A stretch of DNA of 62,423 nt from NCBI GenBank assembly GCA_016929065.1, contig JAFGJO010000051.1, positions 1 to 62,423 on the forward strand. The letters are read 5' to 3'. A program made the position numbers and the translations under genes. The notes under the pieces are model-generated. The model saw only the letters and a program-made list of their open reading frames with translations. It ran no database searches and was not told the origin of the DNA. Below are positions 8,754 through 16,859 of the stretch, one piece after another (positions within the stretch are counted from its first letter, which is position 1; each line of letters starts with the position of its first letter). This DNA comes from Spirochaetales bacterium (GTDB lineage: Bacteria; Spirochaetota; Spirochaetia; SZUA-6; RPPD01).

Positions 8754-10214
8754 TTAATTTTTGTAACTGTTACACTGCTCGAGAATTGCAGGGCCTTCAA
8801 TACTGTTCCAGTATTCTTCGTATTCTTTCATACCTGCTTCAAGTGAAGTTGTTCCAAGAACGATCTTGGATGCAATTTCTTCTCTTTTCTTTTTCACAGA
8901 AAGATTCACTTCAGCAAGTTTGTCTGATTTCCAGACAGGAATTGCGTAAGCAGGGCCTTTGAAAGCTTCTACTTCTTTTGCAACTGCAAGCTGTTTTGCA
9001 AAAGATTTTTCTGTTGCATCATCCCATTTGAAAGGAACCTTTACATCAACATTTGCTGCAAAGAGGTATCCAGGGTTAAAACTGGCGCCAGTTGCTTTTG
9101 CTTTTTCAGTTGAACCTGCAACACCATTCTCAATTGTGTAATGTAAATCCTTTACGCCAATCTGTGAAATAGTGAGAACTTCCGGATCAAAAGCAAGAGC
9201 CTGTACGAGATCAAATGCGCGGTCAGGATTCTTGCATGAAGCAGAAATCACCCATGCATCCTGAATGGCTTCATTCAATGTTCCCTTTGTGCCCTTCGGG
9301 CCGACAAGAGTGTACATCGGAATAAATTCAGATGCGTTTCCTGAACTTTCGGCATTCGACATGTAGTAGCTGTATCTGTTGTAATAATCAATCGCTGCTG
9401 CTGTTTTGCCGGTGAAAAGGTTTTCACGCATTTTGTTGTTTTCGTTGGTAACGAATTCCTGATCAAGAATCTTTGCATCATACAATTTTTTGATGTACAC
9501 AAGAGCTTCTTTTACTTCAGGAGTGTTGAAACCATCGATGTGCTTTCCGTCTTTTTCGTAGATATTCGCATATCCGCCGAAAGCATTGTAGAAATACTGC
9601 AGGTTGTCAATGAATTTCGGGAATGTTAACGGCACAACTTCTGCTGCGTTTATTTTCTTCATTTCATTGAAAAATTCTTCTGTTCCCATTTCCTTTTTAA
9701 TGCTGACTTTGTATTTGTCAGCCATGTCCTGGCGGACCCACAGGAATTTCTGCGCAGGTTTCTGATACGGAACGTAATGAACTTTTCCGTTGATCCGCAA
9801 GAAGTCATAATATGCAGGATCAACTGCAGATGCTGCTTTTGATTTTGCGATGTAATCATCAAGGGCGATGATTTCACCGTTTACAACAAAACCTGGAAGA
9901 TAATTCATCGCCTGCATAACACGGACAACATCCGGGTTATCGCCTGATGAAAACAGAAGACCAAGTTTCTGTTTGTACTGTGAATTCGGGATAACCATTT
10001 CTTTGATTGTAAGATTGGTTTTTTCACCGATGGCTTTTGCAACTGCTTTCTGCAGTTCAGGGTCTTTGGCAGTCCCCCACCATGAATCTGTCTGCGCAAG
10101 TGTAAGTTCCACATTAGCGCCTGATGCAATAGCTGATGTTTCATCGCCACAATTGAACAGTGAAGCGACCAAAACAACGCTGAGAACTACGAGAAATAAT
10201 TTTCTCAATTTCAT
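8754..10214 (-). CDS. ABC transporter solute-binding lipoprotein (oligosaccharide type)
   Basis: A 486-residue family-1 extracellular binding protein. The signal peptide ends LFNC (Cys22), a relaxed lipobox. The body has the two-lobe binding-protein layout: EKTNLTIKEMVIPNSQYKQKLGLLFSSGDNPDV near the N terminus and GFNTPEVKEALVYIKKLYDAK in the second lobe, closest to LplA/AlgQ-like proteins that import oligosaccharides in Gram-positives and spirochaetes. It is the last gene after the two permeases, 83 bp downstream of the second. The ligand cannot be read from sequence. Confidence 0.9.
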   Translation of the reverse strand: MKLRKLFLVVLSVVLVASLFNCGDETSAIASGANVELTLAQTDSWWGTAKDPELQKAVAKAIGEKTNLTIKEMVIPNSQYKQKLGLLFSSGDNPDVVRVMQAMNYLPGFVVNGEIIALDDYIAKSKAASAVDPAYYDFLRINGKVHYVPYQKPAQKFLWVRQDMADKYKVSIKKEMGTEEFFNEMKKINAAEVVPLTFPKFIDNLQYFYNAFGGYANIYEKDGKHIDGFNTPEVKEALVYIKKLYDAKILDQEFVTNENNKMRENLFTGKTAAAIDYYNRYSYYMSNAESSGNASEFIPMYTLVGPKGTKGTLNEAIQDAWVISASCKNPDRAFDLVQALAFDPEVLTISQIGVKDLHYTIENGVAGSTEKAKATGASFNPGYLFAANVDVKVPFKWDDATEKSFAKQLAVAKEVEAFKGPAYAIPVWKSDKLAEVNLSVKKKREEIASKIVLGTTSLEAGMKEYEEYWNSIEGPAILEQCNSYKN

Positions 10215-10297
10215 CCTCTTTCCCTCCTTATAAAGTAGAAAATTATATATAATTACATTTTATAATGCAAAAAAATACAAAAAAATGCAATAGCCCG

Positions 10298-11170
10298 TTA
10301 TCCTTTAATTGAACCGAGCATAAGGCCCGAAATAAAATACCGCTGAATGAACGGATACAGGACAAGGACCGGCAGCATCCCCATGACCATAACCGCCATC
10401 TTGAAATTGTCGAAAATCTGGACGCGGGAGTCTGCTGAATCGCCCTCAAACATGAGCGTTCTGAGCAGGACCTGCAAGGTGGACTTTGTCTGGTCATTAA
10501 TAAACATGACAATTTCCGTATACCTGTTCCAGTACAAGACAAAATAGAATAATGTCACCGCGGCAATAATGGGAATTGCAACAGGAATGATAATTCGTAA
10601 AAGGATTCCAAATTCCGAACATCCGTCTATTCTTGCTGATTCCATAAGGCTTTCCGGGACCGTGCTCAAATAGTTTCTTACAATAATCAAATTAAAGGTA
10701 GACATGAGCATTGGAATAAAAATCGCCCAGTATGTGTTGGTCATTTTATACATGCTCACCACAATGTATCGAGGTATGATTCCGACATCGAATATGAGCG
10801 TTATCGTGATGAGAAGCATAAAAACCCTTCGCCCGATCAGATTTTTCTGTGACAGGGAATACCCCGCAGCAACAGTAAAAACAATCGATAAAACCGTCCC
10901 GATTACCGACGTGACCAGGGTCAGCATGAATGCCTTAAAATACCCTCCGTCAAGGATTCTCAAGTACGCTTTCAGGGTGAATGACTTTGGATACAAAAGA
11001 TACACATTCCCCTGGACATCAGTATCATCGGCAACCGATGTAATGACAACATTCCAGATTGGAACGATATAGACGATGCACAATACAATAAGAAAAACAA
11101 TATTTAAAATGACAAAAACACGCCTGCTTAATGTCTCGCGCATCTTCGTCGATCTTGGTAATAGCGGCAT
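10298..11170 (-). CDS. ABC sugar transporter permease, LplC/CUT1 second subunit
   Basis: A 290-residue inner-membrane permease with six predicted transmembrane helices. The EAA loop is clear at about 177-196 (ESARIDGCSEFGILLRIIIP), the site that docks with the ATPase. The C-terminal FISGLMLGSIKG is typical of LplC/UgpE-type permeases. AGGAGGAATAA precedes the ATG at 11170. It is second in a three-gene operon, 46 bp after the first permease. Confidence 0.92.
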   Translation of the reverse strand: MPLLPRSTKMRETLSRRVFVILNIVFLIVLCIVYIVPIWNVVITSVADDTDVQGNVYLLYPKSFTLKAYLRILDGGYFKAFMLTLVTSVIGTVLSIVFTVAAGYSLSQKNLIGRRVFMLLITITLIFDVGIIPRYIVVSMYKMTNTYWAIFIPMLMSTFNLIIVRNYLSTVPESLMESARIDGCSEFGILLRIIIPVAIPIIAAVTLFYFVLYWNRYTEIVMFINDQTKSTLQVLLRTLMFEGDSADSRVQIFDNFKMAVMVMGMLPVLVLYPFIQRYFISGLMLGSIKG

Positions 11171-11216
11171 TTATTCCTCCTCAGCCTTTGATTCTGATAA
11201 TGATATTTTATTCCAG

Positions 11217-12131
11217 CTACAGTACAGATTCGTCAAAAATCGCTTTACTGATTTTATTCATTGACAGAACCAGCAGACAGCTCAACAGGGAAGTCAACAG
11301 ACTTACCGCAGTTGCGTAGCCGATCGCCCTGTTGTCCAGTCCCTCGCGGAATGCATAGGTCCGCAGCACGTCACTGACTGAATACACCGCGGGTATCTGC
11401 ATGACCAGAATCTGGTCGAAAATCCGCATGACCGCAGACAAATTGAGCAGCAGCATCGTTACGATGGTATTTCGTATGCTCGGCAGCGTAATATGTATCA
11501 GTTGGAGCCAGTATCCCGCACCATCGACCTTTGCTGCGTCATAGAGTTCCAGATCCACAGTGGATAGTGCTGCAAGATAAATTACCGTTCCATATCCGAC
11601 CTGGCGCCAGATATAGGACATAACCAGAACAGGCCGGAACCATTGCGTCGACGCCATGAAGTAGGTATCAGACGGCCCGCCGAAGAAACCAATAATGATA
11701 TTGACGATACCGCGGTTCGGCGCAAGCAAGGTGATAAAGATACTTCCCACCACAACCCAGGAAAAAAAATAGGGGATGTACACAATAGTCTGCACTGCCC
11801 TTTTAAATGATCTGTTTTTCAACTCATTCATCAAAAGTGCCAGAATAATCGGCATTGGAAAATAGAAAACGATGTAGAAAAAACTGATAATAAGTGTATT
11901 CCAGAAAGCCGTCCAGAAGTCGGGTGATTTGTACATTCTGATAAAATTGTCAAAGCCGACAATTTTCCAGGGGAGCACGACCGATTTCAGATTTGTAAAC
12001 GAGGCGAGGTTTCCTATCAGCGGGATAAAATTGAATGCGATGTACCAGATCATCGCAGGGGCAAGAAGAATCAGCAGGGATGCCTGATGTTTCATTTTCA
12101 GCCCGAATGCGGTAGTTCGTTTTGCAATCAT
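11217..12131 (-). CDS. ABC sugar transporter permease, LplB/CUT1 first subunit
   Basis: A 304-residue inner-membrane permease with six predicted helices and an EAA loop at about 199-218 (AAKVDGAGYWLQLIHITLP). The start at 12131 is preferred because GGAAGAG lies at a good distance; an in-frame ATG at 12152 would add seven residues without a ribosome-binding site. It heads the operon with a second permease and the binding lipoprotein. No ATPase gene is present in the window, so a shared MsmK-like ATPase from elsewhere must energise the importer. Confidence 0.92.
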   Translation of the reverse strand: MIAKRTTAFGLKMKHQASLLILLAPAMIWYIAFNFIPLIGNLASFTNLKSVVLPWKIVGFDNFIRMYKSPDFWTAFWNTLIISFFYIVFYFPMPIILALLMNELKNRSFKRAVQTIVYIPYFFSWVVVGSIFITLLAPNRGIVNIIIGFFGGPSDTYFMASTQWFRPVLVMSYIWRQVGYGTVIYLAALSTVDLELYDAAKVDGAGYWLQLIHITLPSIRNTIVTMLLLNLSAVMRIFDQILVMQIPAVYSVSDVLRTYAFREGLDNRAIGYATAVSLLTSLLSCLLVLSMNKISKAIFDESVL

Positions 12132-12153
12132 GTGTTCTCTTCCTGTCTTCATG

Positions 12154-12169
12154 AAAATAGTACTATTTT
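12154..12169. promoter_or_regulatory. 16-bp perfect palindrome before the ABC importer
   Basis: AAAATAGTACTATTTT is an exact palindrome centred 30 bp upstream of the lplB-like start codon, inside the predicted 5' untranslated region. It is a good candidate operator. No regulator gene is adjacent. Confidence 0.5.
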
Positions 12170-12191
12170 GTTATTTTAATCAGATTTTAAT

Positions 12192-12222
12192 AATTGTTAA
12201 CGCAATTCCAAAACAGTGTCAA
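12192..12222 (-). promoter_or_regulatory. Promoter of the ABC importer with overlapping inverted repeat
   Basis: On the minus strand TTGACA (12222-12217) and TAACAA (12199-12194) are separated by 17 bp. The -10 lies inside an inverted repeat, AATTG-N6-CAATT (12192-12207), with a CG-containing centre as seen in many LacI-family operators. A repressor bound there would block RNA polymerase. Confidence 0.55.
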
Positions 12223-12274
12223 GTGATTTTCCCGGATAGCCCTGTTTCACATGCAAAAACATAAAGAAAGGCCC

Positions 12275-12301
12275 TTGTTTTTGTTATTTATCTCTTATAC
12301 T
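12275..12301 (+). promoter_or_regulatory. Possible promoter for lnt giving a near-leaderless mRNA
   Basis: TTGTTT (12275-12280) and TATACT (12296-12301) are 15 bp apart. The start codon of lnt is at 12310, only eight bases after the -10, and there is no Shine-Dalgarno sequence. The -35 spacing is short, so this is tentative. Confidence 0.3.
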
Positions 12302-12309
12302 ATTCCTGA

Positions 12310-13971
12310 ATGAAAATCAAGCATATAGGTATGGTTATCGTTTCCGCGATCCTGTTTCCGCTCGCCCTGCAAAATGAACTTTTTCTGTACGGCAACCCCA
12401 TTATCGGACTCTTGTGTCTCTCCCTGTTTTTTTGGGCGCTCTATGAAACACCCTCGTACAAAATTGCCGCATTTTACGGGGCCATATTCGGCGGAATCTC
12501 CTCGGTGATTGCCAATTTCTGGCTTATTAATTTTAATGCGTTTGCAGTATTCACACTCGGCGGTACTGCTCTCGGGTATATTGGATTCAACATGCTTCTT
12601 TCTGTCATCCTTCGCTATTTCTCCCGCATCACCATTACCTGGCGGCCGTTCCTCGTGGCTGCTGTTTTTTGTGTCTATGAATACCTGAAATCAATTGGAT
12701 TCCTTGGATATCCCTGGGGACTCATCGCCTATTCAGTTCACTCTGTTCTTCCGTTTCTGCAAATCGCCGAGATCACCGGGCTGTGGGGAATTTCATTCAT
12801 ACTGCTGCTTTCCAACACCGTCATTGCTGAATATCTGTATTTTTTATTTTCCCCAAGGCAAAATTCACCGACGCTTCAGTCTGTTTCGTATTTTTCTCCA
12901 GCGACCAGAACACGAATATTTTTTCACGCTCTGTATTGCGGCAGCATGATTTTCCTGCTCTGTGCGTATGGCGTTATCCGGCTTTCATTGGGATTTGCAG
13001 AAAAGGATTCACTCTCCACCCTTCTTGTTCAACAGAACGCCTACCCCTGGGGTTCCTCCCGGGCAATTGAAAGCCTTCGCACCGCAGAGGACCTCACAAA
13101 ACAAGGCCTTGCCCAGTTAAAAAATAATGGGAAACCTTTGCCGGACATTGTTGTCTGGAATGAAACAGCGCTTAAATATCCGGTACCGGTGTTTACAGAA
13201 TTCCCTTTCACCCAGAATGAAATTTATAAACGGTATTTTCCGGGTATTTTTACCGAGTTTGATGTACCCTCTCTTACCGGCGCACCAGCTGTTGACATTG
13301 AAGGAAAATACTACAATGCAGCACTGCTGATCATGGGGGATGGTTCTTTCGTTGATTTCTATGCAAAACAGCATCCGGTCCCCTTTGTTGAAAATATCCC
13401 ATTTTATGAGTTTCCCATCGTCCGGGACTTCTTCCATAATGTCATCGGAATCAGGCAGTACTGGACAATGGGATCGCAGACCAAACTGTTCCATTTGGAC
13501 CGCCGGAACAAACCGTCCGTCGCGTTTGGAACCCCCATCTGTTTTGAAGACGTATTCGCCGATTTGTGCCGAAAATTCGTGGTTAACGGCGCTGATCTTC
13601 TTGTCAATCTTACCAATGATTCATGGTCACAGACCAATTCCGCCCTTACCCAGCACATTGCTGCAGCGCGTTTCCGCTCAATCGAAAACCGCATTACAAT
13701 GATACGGGGCACGAATGCCGGAATCACCTGCATCATCGACGCATCCGGGGCAATCACCCATGACATCCCGATGTTCACAAAATCATTTCTTTCAGCTGAT
13801 GCCCCTGTCTATTATCGAAGCATTCCCACGATCTACACAATGCTGGGTGATTACTTCCCCAACCTTCTTTTATTGTTATTAATTCTTGCACTTTTTTCTG
13901 ACCGGTTTAAACTGTTTACAGAGAGACTCACATTGTTTATAAAAAGGATATTCAACCAGAAAACTGCATAA
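12310..13971 (+). CDS. lnt: Apolipoprotein N-acyltransferase Lnt
   Basis: Lnt adds the third acyl chain to lipoproteins in the inner membrane. The 553-residue protein has an N-terminal block of about six transmembrane helices (roughly 5-225) and a periplasmic nitrilase-type domain. The catalytic triad is visible: Glu285 in WNETALK, Lys353 in YAKQHPVPF and Cys411 in GTPICFEDVF. A last helix is near 520-540. No clear ribosome-binding site is seen. Its presence fits an organism with many lipoproteins and an outer membrane. Confidence 0.95.
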   Translation: MKIKHIGMVIVSAILFPLALQNELFLYGNPIIGLLCLSLFFWALYETPSYKIAAFYGAIFGGISSVIANFWLINFNAFAVFTLGGTALGYIGFNMLLSVILRYFSRITITWRPFLVAAVFCVYEYLKSIGFLGYPWGLIAYSVHSVLPFLQIAEITGLWGISFILLLSNTVIAEYLYFLFSPRQNSPTLQSVSYFSPATRTRIFFHALYCGSMIFLLCAYGVIRLSLGFAEKDSLSTLLVQQNAYPWGSSRAIESLRTAEDLTKQGLAQLKNNGKPLPDIVVWNETALKYPVPVFTEFPFTQNEIYKRYFPGIFTEFDVPSLTGAPAVDIEGKYYNAALLIMGDGSFVDFYAKQHPVPFVENIPFYEFPIVRDFFHNVIGIRQYWTMGSQTKLFHLDRRNKPSVAFGTPICFEDVFADLCRKFVVNGADLLVNLTNDSWSQTNSALTQHIAAARFRSIENRITMIRGTNAGITCIIDASGAITHDIPMFTKSFLSADAPVYYRSIPTIYTMLGDYFPNLLLLLLILALFSDRFKLFTERLTLFIKRIFNQKTA

Positions 13972-14003
13972 GATTTTTACGGAAGGTGTGAACGGAACGG
14001 CAA

Positions 14004-14645
14004 ATGTTTTTGTGGAAAAAAGAACGTCAAATTATCGATAAAATTGAATCCTACCGTCACCATATTCATGAATGCCGAAACTATTTTCTGCAGGCGATAC
14101 AAAAATTCATCAGCCAGGAAACATTCGATCCGCTGGAAGAACTCATACAAAATGTCCATGTTCATGAATCAAAGGCTGATGATATCCGCCGTGACATCGA
14201 ACAAATGCTGTACAACAAGGCACTGGTGCCGGAATCACGGGAAGACATTCTGTATATCCTTGAGTCAATGGATGCATTGCCGAATTCATTCGAGGACTTG
14301 TGTTTTCAGATTAGTCTGCAGCGGATTGAATTCCCGAAACAACTCAAATCAGAATTGCTTTTACTTGTCGATAAAAACATCATCACCGCAGAGAAAATCA
14401 CCGCTACATTTATTGATTTTTTTTACCGGAAAAACATTCTCCCCGTTGTCACCGAGATCGACAATTCGGAGAGTGAGATCGATAAAATCGAGCGGACCCT
14501 CATCAGAAAAATATTCATGATGGACATTGAAAAAACCGAGAAACTGATATTATCCGGTATTGTCGGGAAAATTTCTTCAATATCCGATATTGCGCAAACC
14601 ATCGGCGACCGCCTCGTGATCGCTGTTACCAAAAGAAGGTTCTGA
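14004..14645 (+). CDS. DUF47/PhoU-like phosphate transport accessory protein
   Basis: A 213-residue, all-helical cytoplasmic protein of the DUF47/TIGR00153 type, related to PhoU. The HESKADDIRRDIEQMLY stretch (about 53-69) and the EIDNSESEIDKIERTLIRKIF region (about 152-172) carry the conserved acidic ExxxD/D metal-binding pattern of the family. It overlaps functionally with the Pit transporter that starts two bases after its stop; such pairs are standard and the protein likely tunes Pit activity. Confidence 0.9.
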   Translation: MFLWKKERQIIDKIESYRHHIHECRNYFLQAIQKFISQETFDPLEELIQNVHVHESKADDIRRDIEQMLYNKALVPESREDILYILESMDALPNSFEDLCFQISLQRIEFPKQLKSELLLLVDKNIITAEKITATFIDFFYRKNILPVVTEIDNSESEIDKIERTLIRKIFMMDIEKTEKLILSGIVGKISSISDIAQTIGDRLVIAVTKRRF

Positions 14646-14647
14646 AC

Positions 14648-15586
14648 ATGTTCCCTGTTGAAACAGCCGGCAGCGTATTGCTGGGATGGGCGGTCGGCCG
14701 CAACGACACGGCACATATTTTCGGGCCTGCGGTGGCATCACAGTCTTTGCGATATTTTCATGCGCTTCTTTTATGTGCTTTGTTTGTTATTGCCGGGAGT
14801 TTTCTGGGCAGCCAGGCAGCGTTCCATACACTTGCCTCTCTTTCCTCGCAGTCTGTCACCACAGCATTTGCCGCAAGCATCGCATCAGCAGTCACCATAT
14901 TTGTCATGACGATGCTCCGGCTGCCCGCGTCACTTTCACAGATTGCCATCGGCTCAATTATTGGAATCAGTATCGCGCAGGGGCAGGTGAACGCAACCGG
15001 TCTTGAAACAGTTTTTGCATGCTGGGGCTTTACTCCCATTATGGCGGCCTGTATCAGCCTCCTGATTTATAAACCTGTTGCTCATCTTTTCAACAAATTG
15101 CCGGTCACCATTTTTGGCCAGGACAAGATAATCCAGATATGCCTTGTCGGGACCTGCTGTTACGCTGCGTATGCGCTCGGGGCGAACAACGTAGCCGGCG
15201 TCATGAGCGTGTTTGTCACGAGCAAGGTTCTTCCGGTCCTGGCGGCTGTATTTATCGGGAGTATGGCAATTGCTGCAGGTGCGCTGATGTGCCCAAAGCA
15301 ATCAATGTTTACGGTCGGCAGCAAGCTTATCCGTCTTGATCCGTTCAGCGCCATGATTGTGGTATTTTCAGCCGCTTTGACAGTGCATTTTTTTGCGTTT
15401 GTCGGCGTACCGGTGTCAACATCCCAGGCAGTGACCGGTGCGATTCTCGGGATTGGAATCATGAAAGGAATGCAGACCATTCGCCTGAAAACGCTCCTGA
15501 TGATGTTTGTCGGATGGTTATGCACCCCTGCTGTCGCCGGAGTTCTGTCATTTTTATTGATTACACTTTTTCTGCAGTATACCTGA
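14648..15586 (+). CDS. pit: Low-affinity inorganic phosphate transporter (Pit/PHO4 family)
   Basis: A 312-residue inner-membrane transporter that moves phosphate, usually as a metal-phosphate complex with protons or sodium. The duplicated PHO4 signature is visible: GWAVGRNDTAHIFGPAV near residues 14-30 and ALGANNVAGVMSVFV near 177-191. GVPVSTSQAVTGAILGIG near 257-274 is the second conserved core repeat. The protein is at the short end for the family. It forms a tight operon with the PhoU-like gene. It converges with the next gene with only ten bases between stops and no visible terminator. Confidence 0.93.
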   Translation: MFPVETAGSVLLGWAVGRNDTAHIFGPAVASQSLRYFHALLLCALFVIAGSFLGSQAAFHTLASLSSQSVTTAFAASIASAVTIFVMTMLRLPASLSQIAIGSIIGISIAQGQVNATGLETVFACWGFTPIMAACISLLIYKPVAHLFNKLPVTIFGQDKIIQICLVGTCCYAAYALGANNVAGVMSVFVTSKVLPVLAAVFIGSMAIAAGALMCPKQSMFTVGSKLIRLDPFSAMIVVFSAALTVHFFAFVGVPVSTSQAVTGAILGIGIMKGMQTIRLKTLLMMFVGWLCTPAVAGVLSFLLITLFLQYT

Positions 15587-15596
15587 ACAGGAACTC

Positions 15597-16859
15597 TTAC
15601 ATCACCTCTTCAAGCACATAAAACAAATGCTTGTCAGTTCCAAAGACAATCCATTTTCCCGCGATGACCGGTGCACTAAGCAGTTTTCCTTCAATATCAA
15701 TTTCCCATAAAAGATTCCCGTCCGCAGCATTCAGGCACACAAGCCGTGGAGAAACATCCCCCAGGCCCCCGTAATATGTTCCGTCATTTCCGTCAACCCC
15801 AAAATAGATTCGGTTGCCGGCAATAGTCGGCGAACTGCTGGTATGATAATCAAAGGTCTTTTCCCACACAGAAATCCCGGTGTATTTATTGAATGCCCGG
15901 ACAGTTCTATCACCGGATGTATAGACAACCATATCCCGCCATATACATGGTGCCATGTAGTCAAGCAGTTCGCTGTAGTCCCCGATCATGTCATACACCC
16001 ACTGATCTGTCCCTGATGTCAGGTTCCCCTCGACCTCGGCCTGCCACTGAATTTCCCCGGTATTCCTGTCCATACAATAATAGTAAAAGAGGAAATTCTC
16101 ATAATACGGAACACAGGTCGCCATGAAGAGCCGGTTATCTTCTATTGCCGGGACAGAATACCAGAACGCAGGTTCGACAACAAGTCCGAGTGTCCACAGA
16201 TACTCCCTGTTTTTTATATTGTAGGCGGTCAGGCTTGTGGAAGAGCCGGGACTGCCGGGCGCAAAATAGAGCGTATCCTCGTAAATCTGGAAGGTATACT
16301 TTTGCCATGACCGGTTAGGGATTGAATGCACCAGTTCACCGTTTGTATTGATAAAATATCCCTTGCCGTCTGAATTCGTCACAAATACTATTTGATCATC
16401 ATATTTCGTGACAAGAGACTGCACCTGTTCACCGGTGTCATACGACCAGACTTCCTTTCCCTTGTCTTTTGACACTGCATAGAGCACTCCGTCATCAGAG
16501 CCGAAATAAACATTATGCGTATCGCCGAATGGAATCGAATTGATGTGATCCCCTGTTTTAAAAACCCAGCGCATGAATCCTGTTTCAATATCGAGCGCGT
16601 AAAAATTCCCGTCGTAGGAACCGAAATAAATCACTCCGTCCATAATGATGGGCGGATTGAAGAATTTTGCCTCATCAGTTTCCTGCTGGAGTTCCAGCTT
16701 CCATTTCAGGGCTATCGGCGGCGAGACTGTACTTGTTGTCGTTCCTTTTCCGTTTTCTCCGCGGAACATAACCCATTCATTACTTTCAGTGCATGAATTA
16801 AAGAAAAGCAGGGAAGCTGATAAAATAACAATCACTGCAATACACGTTATTTGTTTCAA
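15597..16859 (-). CDS. PQQ-type beta-propeller lipoprotein
   Basis: A 420-residue lipoprotein with lipobox FNSC (Cys23). The mature part is a run of PQQ-like propeller blades, each with a GxxxALDxxTGxxxW core (YALDIETGFMRWVFKTG, YAVSKDKGKEVWSYDTG, RAFNKYTGISVWEKTF, VCLNAADGNLLWEIDI). Such propellers include BamB and redox-enzyme relatives; no catalytic residues are apparent, so a scaffold or ligand-binding role is more likely than PQQ chemistry. Its ATG overlaps the stop of the transglutaminase gene by four bases, which makes it the fourth member of the MoxR-DUF58-transglutaminase operon. Confidence 0.85.
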   Translation of the reverse strand: MKQITCIAVIVILSASLLFFNSCTESNEWVMFRGENGKGTTTSTVSPPIALKWKLELQQETDEAKFFNPPIIMDGVIYFGSYDGNFYALDIETGFMRWVFKTGDHINSIPFGDTHNVYFGSDDGVLYAVSKDKGKEVWSYDTGEQVQSLVTKYDDQIVFVTNSDGKGYFINTNGELVHSIPNRSWQKYTFQIYEDTLYFAPGSPGSSTSLTAYNIKNREYLWTLGLVVEPAFWYSVPAIEDNRLFMATCVPYYENFLFYYYCMDRNTGEIQWQAEVEGNLTSGTDQWVYDMIGDYSELLDYMAPCIWRDMVVYTSGDRTVRAFNKYTGISVWEKTFDYHTSSSPTIAGNRIYFGVDGNDGTYYGGLGDVSPRLVCLNAADGNLLWEIDIEGKLLSAPVIAGKWIVFGTDKHLFYVLEEVM

